Source: Malonomonas rubra DSM 5091 (GTDB taxonomy: Bacteria; Desulfobacterota; Desulfuromonadia; Desulfuromonadales; Geopsychrobacteraceae). Taken from it: a stretch of 64,000 nucleotides of DNA. Below are positions 1 to 9,210 of this stretch, one piece after another. A program made the position numbers and the translations under genes. The notes beneath the pieces are model-generated. The model worked only from the letters and a program-made list of their open reading frames with translations. It did not search any database and was not told the origin of the DNA. Every line of letters begins with the position of its first letter. Position 1 is the first letter of the stretch. The DNA lies in contig NZ_FQZT01000002.1 of the NCBI RefSeq assembly GCF_900142125.1, positions 186,001 through 250,000 on the forward strand, written 5' to 3'.

Positions 1-91
1 GCTCAATCATTTCAAACCCCTTGAATTACTTACAAATATCGATCTAGCATCTTTTATTTTATAAAGACTAGAAAGCTATCTACAAAGAGAA

Positions 92-125
92 AAAGCCGGA
101 CAAACTTAACAGTCTGTCCGGCTTT
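92..125 (-). terminator. Rho-independent terminator after ridA
   Basis: A perfect 11-bp inverted repeat (AAAGCCGGACA at 92-102, TGTCCGGCTTT at 115-125) is followed on the minus strand by a run of T. It lies downstream of the minus-strand ridA/rel genes and would end that transcript. Confidence 0.85.
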
Positions 126-255
126 CAATACTTTAGAAACAGCATACGAGGGAATCTTTGCTGATCGCCCCGAGCTGCGCTAACATTGTAAACAGATTGT
201 TAGCGCTGTGTTAGCAAAAGATTGCTCTACGTACAAGATATTTTCGTCATTTTAA
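126..255. other. Non-coding gap with a second hairpin
   Basis: A 9-bp inverted repeat (GCGCTAACA at 177-185, TGTTAGCGC at 198-206) lies between ridA and the terminator at 92-125. It has no T run. No gene is seen here. Confidence 0.4.
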
Positions 256-633
256 TCAGCCGCAAAAAGCCACCGCGTCGATTTCAACTAACGCCCCCTT
301 CGGCAACGCCGCCACCTGAACAGTCGCTCGTGCCGGTGCGATGCTAACGAAATACTCAGCATAAATATCATTGACGACAGCAAAATCGTTCAGATCAGAC
401 AGGTAAATGGTGGTCTTTACAACTTTACTGAAATCGGCACCAGCCGCAGCAAGCACTTCGCCCAAGTTATCCATGACCTGGCGGGTCTGTTCAGAAATGC
501 CACCTGCAACCATTTCACCGCTGTCTGGAAGCAGAGGAATCTGTCCGGAGCAGAACAGGTAATCGCCGGCGCGCACAGCCTGTGAATAGGGGCCGATCGC
601 CGCAGGAGCTTTTGTTGTTTCGATTCTTTCCAT
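256..633 (-). CDS. ridA: RidA family enamine/imine deaminase
   Basis: This is a RidA/YjgF/UK114 protein of about 125 residues, the normal family length. These enzymes hydrolyse reactive 2-aminoacrylate and related imines made by PLP enzymes, releasing ammonia. The N-terminal IGPYSQAV motif, the internal FCSGQIPL segment and the C-terminal ARATVQVAALPKGALVEIDAVA stretch with its conserved Arg and Glu are family signatures. The start at 633 is chosen because AGCGGAGA lies just upstream; an ATG 15 codons earlier would overlap rel. The gene follows rel by 13 nt on the same strand and probably shares its transcript, ending at the terminator at 92-125. Confidence 0.95.
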   Translation of the reverse strand: MERIETTKAPAAIGPYSQAVRAGDYLFCSGQIPLLPDSGEMVAGGISEQTRQVMDNLGEVLAAAGADFSKVVKTTIYLSDLNDFAVVNDIYAEYFVSIAPARATVQVAALPKGALVEIDAVAFCG

Positions 634-646
634 TTCCAATCTCCGC

Positions 647-2800
647 TTAGTTACGCAAACGTTCAACCTTGTAAACACCTTTTACTTTTTTCACTTCGCG
701 GATAACACGATTCAGGTGCTCAAGGTTCTGCACATCGATCTCAAACAGGTTGCTGCCTTTCTTGTCACCACGGGAGAACACGCTGGCGCTGACAATATTG
801 GCGTCGGCATCGGTAATAGCCCCAGAGATGCCAACCAGCATCCCCTTCTGATCATGACAGGAAACGCGAATCTTGACCGGTCTTGTGGTCTTACGCTGCA
901 TATCCCATTCGACATCGATACGTCGATCGGGATCGCTGGCCTGCACCTGTGGGCAATCAATCGTATGTACTGTCAGGCCACGACCGCGGGTGATGAAACC
1001 GGTCACCGGCTCACCCGGCAGTGGATTGCAACAATTCGCGAAACGGACCATGACATCATCAATACCATCGATTTTCACGGCACTGCTCGGTTTCTTGCGG
1101 CCGAGTTTGCCAAGGACCTTACCGATCGTTCCCGGTTTGCCCGTGATCTTCATTTCATCACGCGGCAAAACGTGGGAGACAAACTGTCCCGGTGAAAGCT
1201 TGCCGTAACCGATCGATGCGTACAGATCATCAACCTGCTTGAACCCGAGCTCCGTCACAGCCAGATCGAAAGAATCGAGAGACTGGGCTCGCTTCATGCT
1301 GTAGTCATGCTTGCGCAGCTCTTTCTCCACCAATTCACGGCCCATGACGATACTCTTTTCACGCTGCTCGGCCTTGACCCACTGGCGTATTTTGTTGCGT
1401 GCCTTGGAGGTTTTGACAAAAGAGAGCCAGTCTTTACTGGGTGTATGGTTTTTCGCCGTGATGACTTCGACGATGTCGCCGTTTTTCAGCACAGTCCGCA
1501 ACGGGCAAAGCTTGCCGTTGATGCGCGCGCCAACGCACTGGCTGCCGACATCGGTATGAATGGCATAGGCGAAATCAACGGGACTGGAACCCTGCGGCAA
1601 CTCCTTGACATCTCCGTTAGGAGTAAAGGCGTAGACCTCTTCCGGGAACAGATCGATAGCTGCTGATTCCGCCAACTCGCGAGACGTGCTGACATCCTGC
1701 TGCCATTCGAGCAACTGGCGCAGCCAGCTGAAACGCTGGTCGTCGCGGCCGGTCGCGGCAACAGCCCCCCCTTCTTTGTACTTCCAATGCGCAGCGACAC
1801 CCTCTTCGGCAATCCTGTGCATTTCGTTGGTCCGGATCTGCACTTCCATCCGCTCACCGAAAGGACCAATCACCGTTGTATGCAGTGACTGGTACATGTT
1901 CGCTTTCGGCATGGCGATGTAGTCCTTGAAACGACCGGTAATCGGTTTCCAAGTGGCATGAATCAGGCCGAGCACTTCATAGCACTCGCGGACTGAATCG
2001 ACCAGCACCCGAAACGCAGTGAGGTCGTAGATTTCATCCAGATCGACCCCGGTCCGCTCCATTTTTTTATAGACCGAATAAAAATGCTTGAAACGCCCGG
2101 TCACATCGCCGGTGAGCGCATTCTCCTGCAACAGGTCAAGGATAAGCTTTTTCACCTTTTCGACGTACTCGGCCCGCTCTTCCTTCTGCGCGCTGATTTT
2201 GCTCGCCAGGTCAGCAAATTTTTCCGGTTCAAGAAATCGCAGTGACAGATCTTCCAGCTCACTCTTCAGCCAGCTGATACCGAGACGATTGGCCAATGGC
2301 GCATAAATTTCCAGTGTTTCTCGCGCGTACTCAACCTGCTTCTGCTGCTCACAGAACTGCAGCGTACGCATATCGCTCAAACGATCGGCCAGATAAACAA
2401 GCAGGACCCGCATGTCGCGCGCCATGGCGATAAACATCTTGCGGAAGCTCTCGACCTGCTGCTGATTACTTTTCTTGTAAGGGATGCTGCTGATCTTGTT
2501 GCCGATTTCAATCAGCGATAAAACCTCGTCACCAAAAGAATTGCTGACATCCTGCGGAGAGACAGCTTCTTCTTCAAGGACATCATGCAACAGACCGACA
2601 ACCAGCGTGGTTTCGTCGACTTTCAAGCGGGTGAGAATGGAAACAACTTCGAGAGGATGCTGCAGGTAGTCTTTGCCATCACGATTCTTCTGTCCCTCGT
2701 GGGCACGGACACTGAAATCGTAAGCCTTCTGCAGGATGGCTTCGTCGAACTGCACTTGTTCTTTGCGCAGTTGCTGGAGGATATCATTAAATCTGATCAT
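647..2800 (-). CDS. rel: Bifunctional (p)ppGpp synthetase/hydrolase (Rel/SpoT)
   Basis: A 717-residue RSH-family protein that makes and degrades the stringent-response alarmone (p)ppGpp in the cytoplasm. Domains in order: HD hydrolase (about 25-175, with H48 and H72-D73 visible), synthetase (about 235-350), TGS (about 390-450, EVYAFTPNGDVKELP) and C-terminal ACT (about 640-717). The synthetase contains GRFKDYIAMPK; RxKD at this place is typical of bifunctional Rel enzymes, whereas synthetase-only RelA has ExDD. The HD histidines are kept, so both activities are expected. It lies between rpoZ and ridA, a common order in Desulfuromonadales. Confidence 0.97.
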   Translation of the reverse strand: MIRFNDILQQLRKEQVQFDEAILQKAYDFSVRAHEGQKNRDGKDYLQHPLEVVSILTRLKVDETTLVVGLLHDVLEEEAVSPQDVSNSFGDEVLSLIEIGNKISSIPYKKSNQQQVESFRKMFIAMARDMRVLLVYLADRLSDMRTLQFCEQQKQVEYARETLEIYAPLANRLGISWLKSELEDLSLRFLEPEKFADLASKISAQKEERAEYVEKVKKLILDLLQENALTGDVTGRFKHFYSVYKKMERTGVDLDEIYDLTAFRVLVDSVRECYEVLGLIHATWKPITGRFKDYIAMPKANMYQSLHTTVIGPFGERMEVQIRTNEMHRIAEEGVAAHWKYKEGGAVAATGRDDQRFSWLRQLLEWQQDVSTSRELAESAAIDLFPEEVYAFTPNGDVKELPQGSSPVDFAYAIHTDVGSQCVGARINGKLCPLRTVLKNGDIVEVITAKNHTPSKDWLSFVKTSKARNKIRQWVKAEQREKSIVMGRELVEKELRKHDYSMKRAQSLDSFDLAVTELGFKQVDDLYASIGYGKLSPGQFVSHVLPRDEMKITGKPGTIGKVLGKLGRKKPSSAVKIDGIDDVMVRFANCCNPLPGEPVTGFITRGRGLTVHTIDCPQVQASDPDRRIDVEWDMQRKTTRPVKIRVSCHDQKGMLVGISGAITDADANIVSASVFSRGDKKGSNLFEIDVQNLEHLNRVIREVKKVKGVYKVERLRN

Positions 2801-2912
2801 AAACGCTTCGCTCAGGAGCGACCTCCCGATAGAACGTATTAGACAGGTTCGCTCAATCGTTCAACCGAGCGCCCGGCCCAACGCTCGCGGCGAAGGGCCG
2901 TTGAAGGACGGG

Positions 2913-3122
2913 TCAGGATTTTTTTTTGGTCGGGATCTCAAACTCGACACAATTTGCCGCGATCTCGCGCAAAGCGACAACAACCTTTTTATTGCCAGCC
3001 TTGTTTTCGATCATCGGCTCAGCACCTTTATACAGTTGCTTCGAACGTTTCGAGGCGACCATCGCCAACAGGAAACGGTTGGGGATTACTTCCAGACAAT
3101 CTTCTACGGTAACGCGTGCCAT
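2913..3122 (-). CDS. rpoZ: RNA polymerase omega subunit
   Basis: A 69-residue protein with the omega signature near the N-terminus ([17 protein letters not shown], then ASKRSKQL). Omega helps fold and assemble beta-prime and contributes to a (p)ppGpp site on RNA polymerase in Proteobacteria. It sits 5 nt after gmk and about 110 nt before rel, so an RNA polymerase subunit that can bind the alarmone is next to the alarmone enzyme. The short lysine-rich C-terminus is normal. Confidence 0.95.
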   Translation of the reverse strand: MARVTVEDCLEVIPNRFLLAMVASKRSKQLYKGAEPMIENKAGNKKVVVALREIAANCVEFEIPTKKKS

Positions 3123-3127
3123 CTATT

Positions 3128-3745
3128 CTATTCTCCTGTCAACTTGGCCAGAGTCTGTTGATTACGCTGACTCCGGCAGCGTTCTGCTTGAACAATTGCA
3201 CTCAACTGATCGAGTGCCGTTTGAAAATCATCATTGACGACTAAATAATCATACCAGCCCGCTTCGGAAATTTCACGTCGGGCATTTTTCAGTCGTTTCT
3301 CAATCACTTCGTCGCTATCGGTATCACGACCACGCAAGCGACGCTCCAGCTCGGCAAAATCTGGCGGCAGAATAAAAACAAAGACGCCATGCTGATAATT
3401 CTGCTTCAACTGTGCAGCGCCCTGGAAATCGATATCAAGAAGCAGATCAACACCTTGTTCAGCTGCAGTCTGCAAGGTGTTCAGCGATGTCCCGTAACAG
3501 TTGCCATGGACTTCAGCCCATTCCGCCAACTTGTTTTCTGCGACCATTTGCCGAAAAACATCCTCTTCAACAAAATGGTAGTCCTTGCCCTCGACCTCAC
3601 CGCTCCGCGGCTGGCGCGTGGTGAACGATACAGACTGACGTAATTCCGGGTACCTGTCAATCAATTCTCGACATAAAGAGGTCTTTCCCGCACCGGACGG
3701 CGCCGAAACGACAAACAGCACCCCTTCGCGAACCGGGTCACTCAA
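3128..3745 (-). CDS. gmk: Guanylate kinase
   Basis: A 205-residue guanylate kinase, the usual length, phosphorylating GMP to GDP with ATP. A Walker A loop SGAGKT lies at 17-22, followed by the GMP-binding SFTTRQPRSGEVEGKDYHFV segment and the lid region RLRGRDTDSDEVIEKRL. Its stop is 5 nt from rpoZ. In many related genomes gmk is directly preceded by yicC, with or without a small remA-like gene; here about 11 kb of accessory genes lie between them. Confidence 0.96.
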   Translation of the reverse strand: MSDPVREGVLFVVSAPSGAGKTSLCRELIDRYPELRQSVSFTTRQPRSGEVEGKDYHFVEEDVFRQMVAENKLAEWAEVHGNCYGTSLNTLQTAAEQGVDLLLDIDFQGAAQLKQNYQHGVFVFILPPDFAELERRLRGRDTDSDEVIEKRLKNARREISEAGWYDYLVVNDDFQTALDQLSAIVQAERCRSQRNQQTLAKLTGE

Positions 3746-3905
3746 TGTTCTGCACCTTATTACTGACTACAAACATAAATCCTCTTTAGATTCGAATCTT
3801 TGGACCCAATCAACACCCCAAAAAGATCCGCCTGTCACCAGCTGCGCAAAGTGTAAAAAGAACGTTACTTTGCAAGTATGGTTGCAAATAATACGTTCTC
3901 CGATA

Positions 3906-4184
3906 CTAAATATCAAAGCAAAACTCTGTGATAACCGTCACCCGATCACCAATCTGCCATTTACCAACGTCTTTGCCTACGGCTGTAATTACACCGGCTA
4001 ACTCATGCCCCGGCACACGGGGTAGAACGATATCAGGATCGTGTCCCATCCAGCCGTACCAGTCGCTTCGGCATACACCTGTTGCCATGACCTTGACGAC
4101 GACCCCATGGTTTTCCGGTGTCGGATCGGGAACAGACTTTATCTAAGGTGCAGCCGAAAACGATTCGTAGATCATTGCCTTCAT
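3906..4184 (-). pseudogene. Truncated zinc-dependent alcohol dehydrogenase
   Basis: The first ~90 codons of a medium-chain zinc alcohol dehydrogenase remain, where about 340 are normal. An ATG at 4184 with an AGGAG-type site begins MKAMIYESFSAAP, then an in-frame TAG (4145-4143). The frame goes on with [20 protein letters not shown], the CRSDW zinc-ligand motif and [16 protein letters not shown], and ends soon after GDRVTV. The Rossmann domain is absent. Both the nonsense codon and the 3' loss mark it as dead. It abuts the broken Lrp gene on the opposite strand. Confidence 0.85.
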
Positions 4185-4567
4185 CCGAGGCTCCTTGTTG
4201 GAAACGGCTGAAGCGTTTGGAGTCGGACGGGATGATAGAAAGTTATCAAACGAATCTGAATCGCCGCGAATTGGGATTTGGAGTTTTAGCTTTCGTACAG
4301 CTCTCCTGCACACAGCATGATGAAGAAGTCACAGCGGCCTTTGAAAAAACCATCCAGTCCTGCCCGAATGTTCTGTCCTGCCACAATACGACTGGCGAGG
4401 CTGATTACTTGCTGCAGGTTGTCGCCAGAGACTGCGATGATTACAGCCGGTTCGTTGACAAGGTCCTGAGAAAACTCCCAGGGATTTCAAGTATCCGTTC
4501 AAACTTGTCATTACGGGAATTGAAATCATCGAATCGATTACCAATTACCGAATATTCAAATGGCTGA
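4167..4567 (+). pseudogene. 5'-truncated Lrp/AsnC family regulator
   Basis: The frame encodes the end of an Lrp-type winged helix (SEAPCWKRLKRLESDGMI) and a complete RAM ligand-binding domain (about 4260-4545, ending with GISSIRSNLSLRELK). The first ~35 residues of the normal DNA-binding domain, with its start codon, are missing. Upstream sequence in the same frame is antisense to the alcohol dehydrogenase remnant. Lrp proteins regulate amino-acid metabolism genes, often a divergent neighbour. A deletion or fusion near 4170-4190 probably destroyed both genes. An alternative start at 4118 would give a 149-residue chimaera unlikely to bind DNA. Confidence 0.75.
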
Positions 4568-4814
4568 TTTTTATACCCGAGCCCCCGTCGCGATTCGATG
4601 CGGCGACTTGGTTGTTTTCACCGTTAGATCGTTTCAAGGTTCTCAACGGTTTTTTCTGTTTTTATGTTTCCGGTGTTGAGCACCGACTTGGGTTCAAAAA
4701 ATAGGACATGGCATTCTTCTTCGGCCACCGGCATATGTTCGACACCGCGGGGAATGATAAAGAATGAATCGCCCCGGGATTGTCGGAGACTCCAAACTTT
4801 GAGAGTATGGGGTC

Positions 4815-6028
<1,214 letters not shown>

Positions 6029-6388
6029 CTCAAACGAAAACTGTCTCCGGAAAACCCGGGACGATTCAGAACTGGCCTTCCTGCAGATTGATATCCTGGT
6101 CTTTCAGCTTGATCGTCAGTTTACCTTTGATCACCATGAAAAGCTCGTCTTCGTTTTCGTGATGGTGCCAGACAAATTCACCTTTCAATTTTGCCAGTTT
6201 TACATATTGCCCGTTGAGTTCACCCGCAACCTTAGGGCTCCAGTGTTCGTTGAACAGGGAAAACTTTTCTTTCAGATCAACGACATTCATTTCACTTATC
6301 CTTTCTATGCTGCACTTATTTCTGCTTGATCAATAATGCCGGGATGCTCTCGAAAAGATATAATAATTTCTCAAACCAAGGAAATAAA

Positions 6389-6697
6389 ATGTCGGCAAAT
6401 AACACGCAATCCACAGTGATAAAAAAAGAGATGGGAATCAGTCAGCAAGAGTTTCATGACGAACTCCCACGCTTACTCAGGGGTATTCCATACCAGCTGG
6501 ACAAGTGCAGCATTCAGTTCCAGTTCCAGGGGAAAGATGTTGAAATCAAACTCGGATCGGAGAGAATTCGGCAACTGGGGCAGTCATTGCAACTGCCTGT
6601 CATGCCGGTTGAAATCAGCTTTTTTGACTGTTCAGAGGAGCAGATTGAAGCGTTTATCAAACATTTCAATCTGACCTTTCTAAAAGGTGGAGGCTAA
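6389..6697 (+). CDS. Conserved hypothetical protein, 102 aa
   Basis: Not recognised. The start at 6389 follows AAGGAAATAAA, a good ribosome binding site; an upstream in-frame ATG at 6326 lacks one. The protein is soluble, without a signal peptide or cysteine cluster. An acidic N-terminal half (MGISQQEFHDELPRLLRGI) leads to alternating strands (SIQFQFQGKDVEIKLG, VMPVEISFFDCS), suggesting a small alpha/beta domain. It stands alone between the disrupted cupin (divergent) and the macro-domain gene (convergent). Confidence 0.7.
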   Translation: MSANNTQSTVIKKEMGISQQEFHDELPRLLRGIPYQLDKCSIQFQFQGKDVEIKLGSERIRQLGQSLQLPVMPVEISFFDCSEEQIEAFIKHFNLTFLKGGG

Positions 6698-6797
6698 TGT
6701 TCCGGAAGAGCTTCTGCTGAAAGATTCAGCGGATAGATATCCGCAGGAGGGCAGCGAAAAAGGCGTGTAAGCGCTTGCCGCGAAGGAGTTCAAAACC

Positions 6798-7328
6798 TTA
6801 GTAATCCCACCATTGCCCAGTTTCAGGTTTGAACTTGGCGAGTTCGTTGTCCATCGCCCGCTTCATCTTTGCATCGCTACAGACAAAGGCAAAACGCTCC
6901 AACGTCTTGTCCTGCCGCAGGAACTCGGCAACTGTGCGAATCGCGATTTCCGCAGCCAGTTCGATTGGGAAGTTGTCGTCAACAGAACCGATGACTGGAG
7001 ACGAGATCGATTTAAAACCGTTCTGTTGTGCCAGTTGCAGCAATTCTGCATAGCATGACGTCAGCAGCTCTGTTTCCTCCTGTTGCCCCCCCTGCCAGAC
7101 CGGCGCAACGGTATGAATGACATAACGAGCCGGCAAACGGTAGCCTTTGGTCATTCTGACTTCTCCCGGCACACAGCCCCCGGCAGCCTGTAATTCATTT
7201 AGCAGGTCGGGACCTGCAGTTCGGTAAATAATACTTTCATCGTCTCTAAGACCACCGTCAATTTCGTTAATAATAACATCCGCTTCCAGGCGGGTAATGC
7301 CGCCCTGAATGATCTTGATCCGTTCCAT
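6798..7328 (-). CDS. Divergent macro-domain protein
   Basis: A 176-residue single macro domain, a fold that binds ADP-ribose and in active members removes ADP-ribose or O-acetyl-ADP-ribose groups. The frame of the family is clear: IIQGGITRLEADVIIN at the start, IYRTAGPDLLNEL, GEVRMTKGYRLPARYVIHTVAPVW and SISSPVIGSV. However, the usual NAAN motif with glycine-rich loop is replaced by NEIDGGLRDDES, and the GVYGYP-like substrate loop by SVDDNFP. Deacetylase activity as in MacroD is therefore doubtful; a changed ligand or binding-only role is possible. Confidence 0.8.
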   Translation of the reverse strand: MERIKIIQGGITRLEADVIINEIDGGLRDDESIIYRTAGPDLLNELQAAGGCVPGEVRMTKGYRLPARYVIHTVAPVWQGGQQEETELLTSCYAELLQLAQQNGFKSISSPVIGSVDDNFPIELAAEIAIRTVAEFLRQDKTLERFAFVCSDAKMKRAMDNELAKFKPETGQWWDY

Positions 7329-7446
7329 CTGTATTCCCTAAGTTCTTGTGAAGCGCGAGTCGTTACAACTCACTTTAATCATCCAGGCCCAAACATATCG
7401 GCATGTGATACTCAAAAATATCTGGTCGTCTCGTGGCGATCAGGGA

Positions 7447-7887
7447 TTAACAGCAGCATTCTTCGGGTTCCTGAAGAGGGCAGCCTATTGCAAGCAACTT
7501 TTCTGCAAGATGTTTTACCTCCAGCCATTCAAGCGCTGGGTGAATATCTTTAAAAACGTAAGTATACGCAACTTGTGGATCTATCTCCATACTGTGGTTA
7601 CGCGTACTGCGATAAGTAAGGTCCGCGCTTGAAACAACCGCACATCTCTCTTTCACAAAGATGTCATTGTATTGCTCTTTTAACCTGTTGAATTTCTCAG
7701 CTTCAACTTTGTTAAGGGCCAAGACGACTAAACTACGATAATCGATCAACTTTTTCATTGGAGCCTGATACCCGGGGTCTCTGGCAAGATCTTCCAGATG
7801 GTCGTTCAGATCATTATAATCGACAACTCCGCTTCCTTTCACATATACGAGTTTCTCCTCAGGAAGTATGGAATAACTCAACGGCAT
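7447..7887 (-). CDS. Hypothetical protein, SpoIIAA/STAS-like, 146 aa
   Basis: No firm family assignment. The N-terminal pattern (SYSILPEEKLVYVKGSGVVDYNDLNDHLEDL) and the overall alternation of strands and helices resemble SpoIIAA/STAS-like stand-alone proteins of environmental bacteria. There is no signal peptide or TM segment. The last residues are EECCC, a triple cysteine that might bind metal. It lies 48 nt after the REC-GGDEF gene on the same strand and could be co-transcribed with it under the riboswitch. Confidence 0.6.
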   Translation of the reverse strand: MPLSYSILPEEKLVYVKGSGVVDYNDLNDHLEDLARDPGYQAPMKKLIDYRSLVVLALNKVEAEKFNRLKEQYNDIFVKERCAVVSSADLTYRSTRNHSMEIDPQVAYTYVFKDIHPALEWLEVKHLAEKLLAIGCPLQEPEECCC

Positions 7888-7935
7888 TGTATTTGTCCCC
7901 TTGTGAATCGCAGTATATTTTGATTATTTTGGTAT

Positions 7936-8901
7936 TCAAAAAACAGCTGAATAGTTCTCACTACAGACTTCAGCATTATGACACAAACTGATTTTGGCTC
8001 GTCCACTGTGCTTTGCTTGATAGAGATGTTGGTCCGCGCAGCTGATTATGTCTTCTGGCCGCGTCAAACTCATAGGATCGATACTACAGCCACCAATACT
8101 GATAGATAAATACTCACCATTACCGGAGCCTGCATGCGGGATTTGAAGATCTGAAACAGCTTTAGCAAGCCGTGTCGCAATCAACTCCATCCCCTCAAAA
8201 TCAGTATTAAACAAAACGCAGCAAAACTCTTCCCCGCCATACCTCGCGATGATGTCTGTTCTCCGAGGGAGGAAATTTTGAAGACAATGAGCGACCTTCT
8301 GTAAGCACCTGTCACCCACCAAATGACCATAGGTATCGTTGTAGGATTTGAAATAGTCAATATCTATCATCAATAAGCCAATGGGTAGCTCGGCTCTTGC
8401 AGCACGATTCAATTCTCGCTGAAGTTCGCGATCAAGGGCCCTTCGATTCATAATCCCTGTCAAACCATCCAGATCAGCGAGCAGGGCAAGTTGCTCCGCT
8501 TGTCGCTTGAGCTGCGAGGCCTGACGTTTCAGCATAAGATGATTGCCCACCCGGAGTCTGACAATTTCCGGCTGGATTGGTTTCGTCACATAATCGACAG
8601 CGCCAATCTTAAGGCCCTGCACCTCATCATTAACCCCATCAAGAGCGGTTAAAAAAATGATCGGAATATTCTTTGTTGCAACGTCTTCGTACAAATGCTG
8701 GGCAACGCCGTAGCCATCTATACCAGGCATCATGATGTCCAAAAGAATCAAATCGGGACGCTCACTTTTAGCCTTCAATAAAGCATCTTCGCCATTGGCA
8801 CAGATAATCAGCTGATAATCTTTTTTAAAGATATTTTTAAGGATCAATCGCGTTGTTTCTTCATCATCGACGATCATTAATTTAGGTAAGTCAAAATCCA
8901 T
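7936..8901 (-). CDS. Response regulator with diguanylate cyclase domain
   Basis: A 321-residue REC-GGDEF protein that would make c-di-GMP when phosphorylated. REC (about 8-125) has acidic residues D12-D13, phosphoacceptor D55 in LLDIMMPG and the conserved KP of YVTKP. GGDEF (about 140-305) has DLDGLTGIMNRR and the GGEEF active site. Five residues upstream of GGEEF is RRTD, an RxxD inhibitory site. The guanine-contacting Asp in GHLVGD is present, so it looks like a normal c-di-GMP cyclase, not a Hypr (cGAMP) cyclase, which carries Ser there. A GEMM-I riboswitch and terminator sit in its leader; AGAGGAAAA precedes the start. Confidence 0.93.
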   Translation of the reverse strand: MDFDLPKLMIVDDEETTRLILKNIFKKDYQLIICANGEDALLKAKSERPDLILLDIMMPGIDGYGVAQHLYEDVATKNIPIIFLTALDGVNDEVQGLKIGAVDYVTKPIQPEIVRLRVGNHLMLKRQASQLKRQAEQLALLADLDGLTGIMNRRALDRELQRELNRAARAELPIGLLMIDIDYFKSYNDTYGHLVGDRCLQKVAHCLQNFLPRRTDIIARYGGEEFCCVLFNTDFEGMELIATRLAKAVSDLQIPHAGSGNGEYLSISIGGCSIDPMSLTRPEDIISCADQHLYQAKHSGRAKISLCHNAEVCSENYSAVF

Positions 8902-8962
8902 TTTTCCTCTTTGAACTGTTCCTGATAAGCAAAGAAATATTCAGGGTTGTCTTTAAATATAT

Positions 8963-8999
8963 AAAAAAAGAGCCTTCCCTTCGTTGACGAAGCAAGGCC
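8963..8999 (-). terminator. Terminator hairpin of the GEMM-I expression platform
   Basis: On the minus strand GGGCCTTGCTTCG and CGAAGGGAAGGCTC form a hairpin with a TCAA loop, followed by seven T. It lies between the GEMM-I aptamer and the REC-GGDEF start (8901), so ligand binding can decide read-through. Confidence 0.8.
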
Positions 9000-9004
9000 C
9001 CTTG

Positions 9005-9086
9005 TTAACTTCTTCGGCAACCCGGCTATCCCATTAGGACCCGTAGCTTTGCGTCCTCAGATTGCTCTGAGTTTGCTATTATCGAA
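9005..9086 (-). promoter_or_regulatory. GEMM-I cyclic dinucleotide riboswitch (cGAMP-type signature)
   Basis: Minus-strand RNA shows the GEMM-I core in order: AGCAAAC, a P2 hairpin CTCAGA-GCAA-TCTGAG with a GNRA loop, the invariant GGACGCAAAGC, a P3 arm with CCTAATGGG, and AGCCGGGTTGCCGAAG closing P1. The base just 5' of the G in GCAAAC corresponds to position 20 of the Vc2 aptamer and is A here. A at this position marks GEMM-Ib aptamers known from Geobacter that sense cyclic AMP-GMP, whereas G marks c-di-GMP binders. Placement in the leader of a GGDEF gene suggests feedback or cross-talk control. Confidence 0.9.
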
Positions 9087-9210
9087 ATATATTAATTTTT
9101 ATAAAACTAAAAGGTTATAAACAATAAGTCAACTCATTTTTGTGCCTGACAATTCTTGAAGAAATGCAGGGTTTTAAAGACCGGAGAAAATAAGGCCCCC
9201 AATATTGTAT

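Noticed and set aside
177-206. Hairpin downstream of ridA as a small RNA gene
   Set aside because: Only one short inverted repeat, no promoter or T run.
4143-4145. In-frame TAG in the alcohol dehydrogenase remnant as pyrrolysine
   Set aside because: The gene also lacks two thirds of its 3' end, so a nonsense mutation in a pseudogene is the simpler view.
4118-4166. First 16 codons of the 149-codon Lrp-containing frame
   Set aside because: They are antisense to the dehydrogenase remnant and do not match the Lrp DNA-binding domain.
6326-6388. Upstream ATG extending the 102-residue hypothetical protein by 21 codons
   Set aside because: No ribosome site; the ATG at 6389 has AAGGAAAT upstream.
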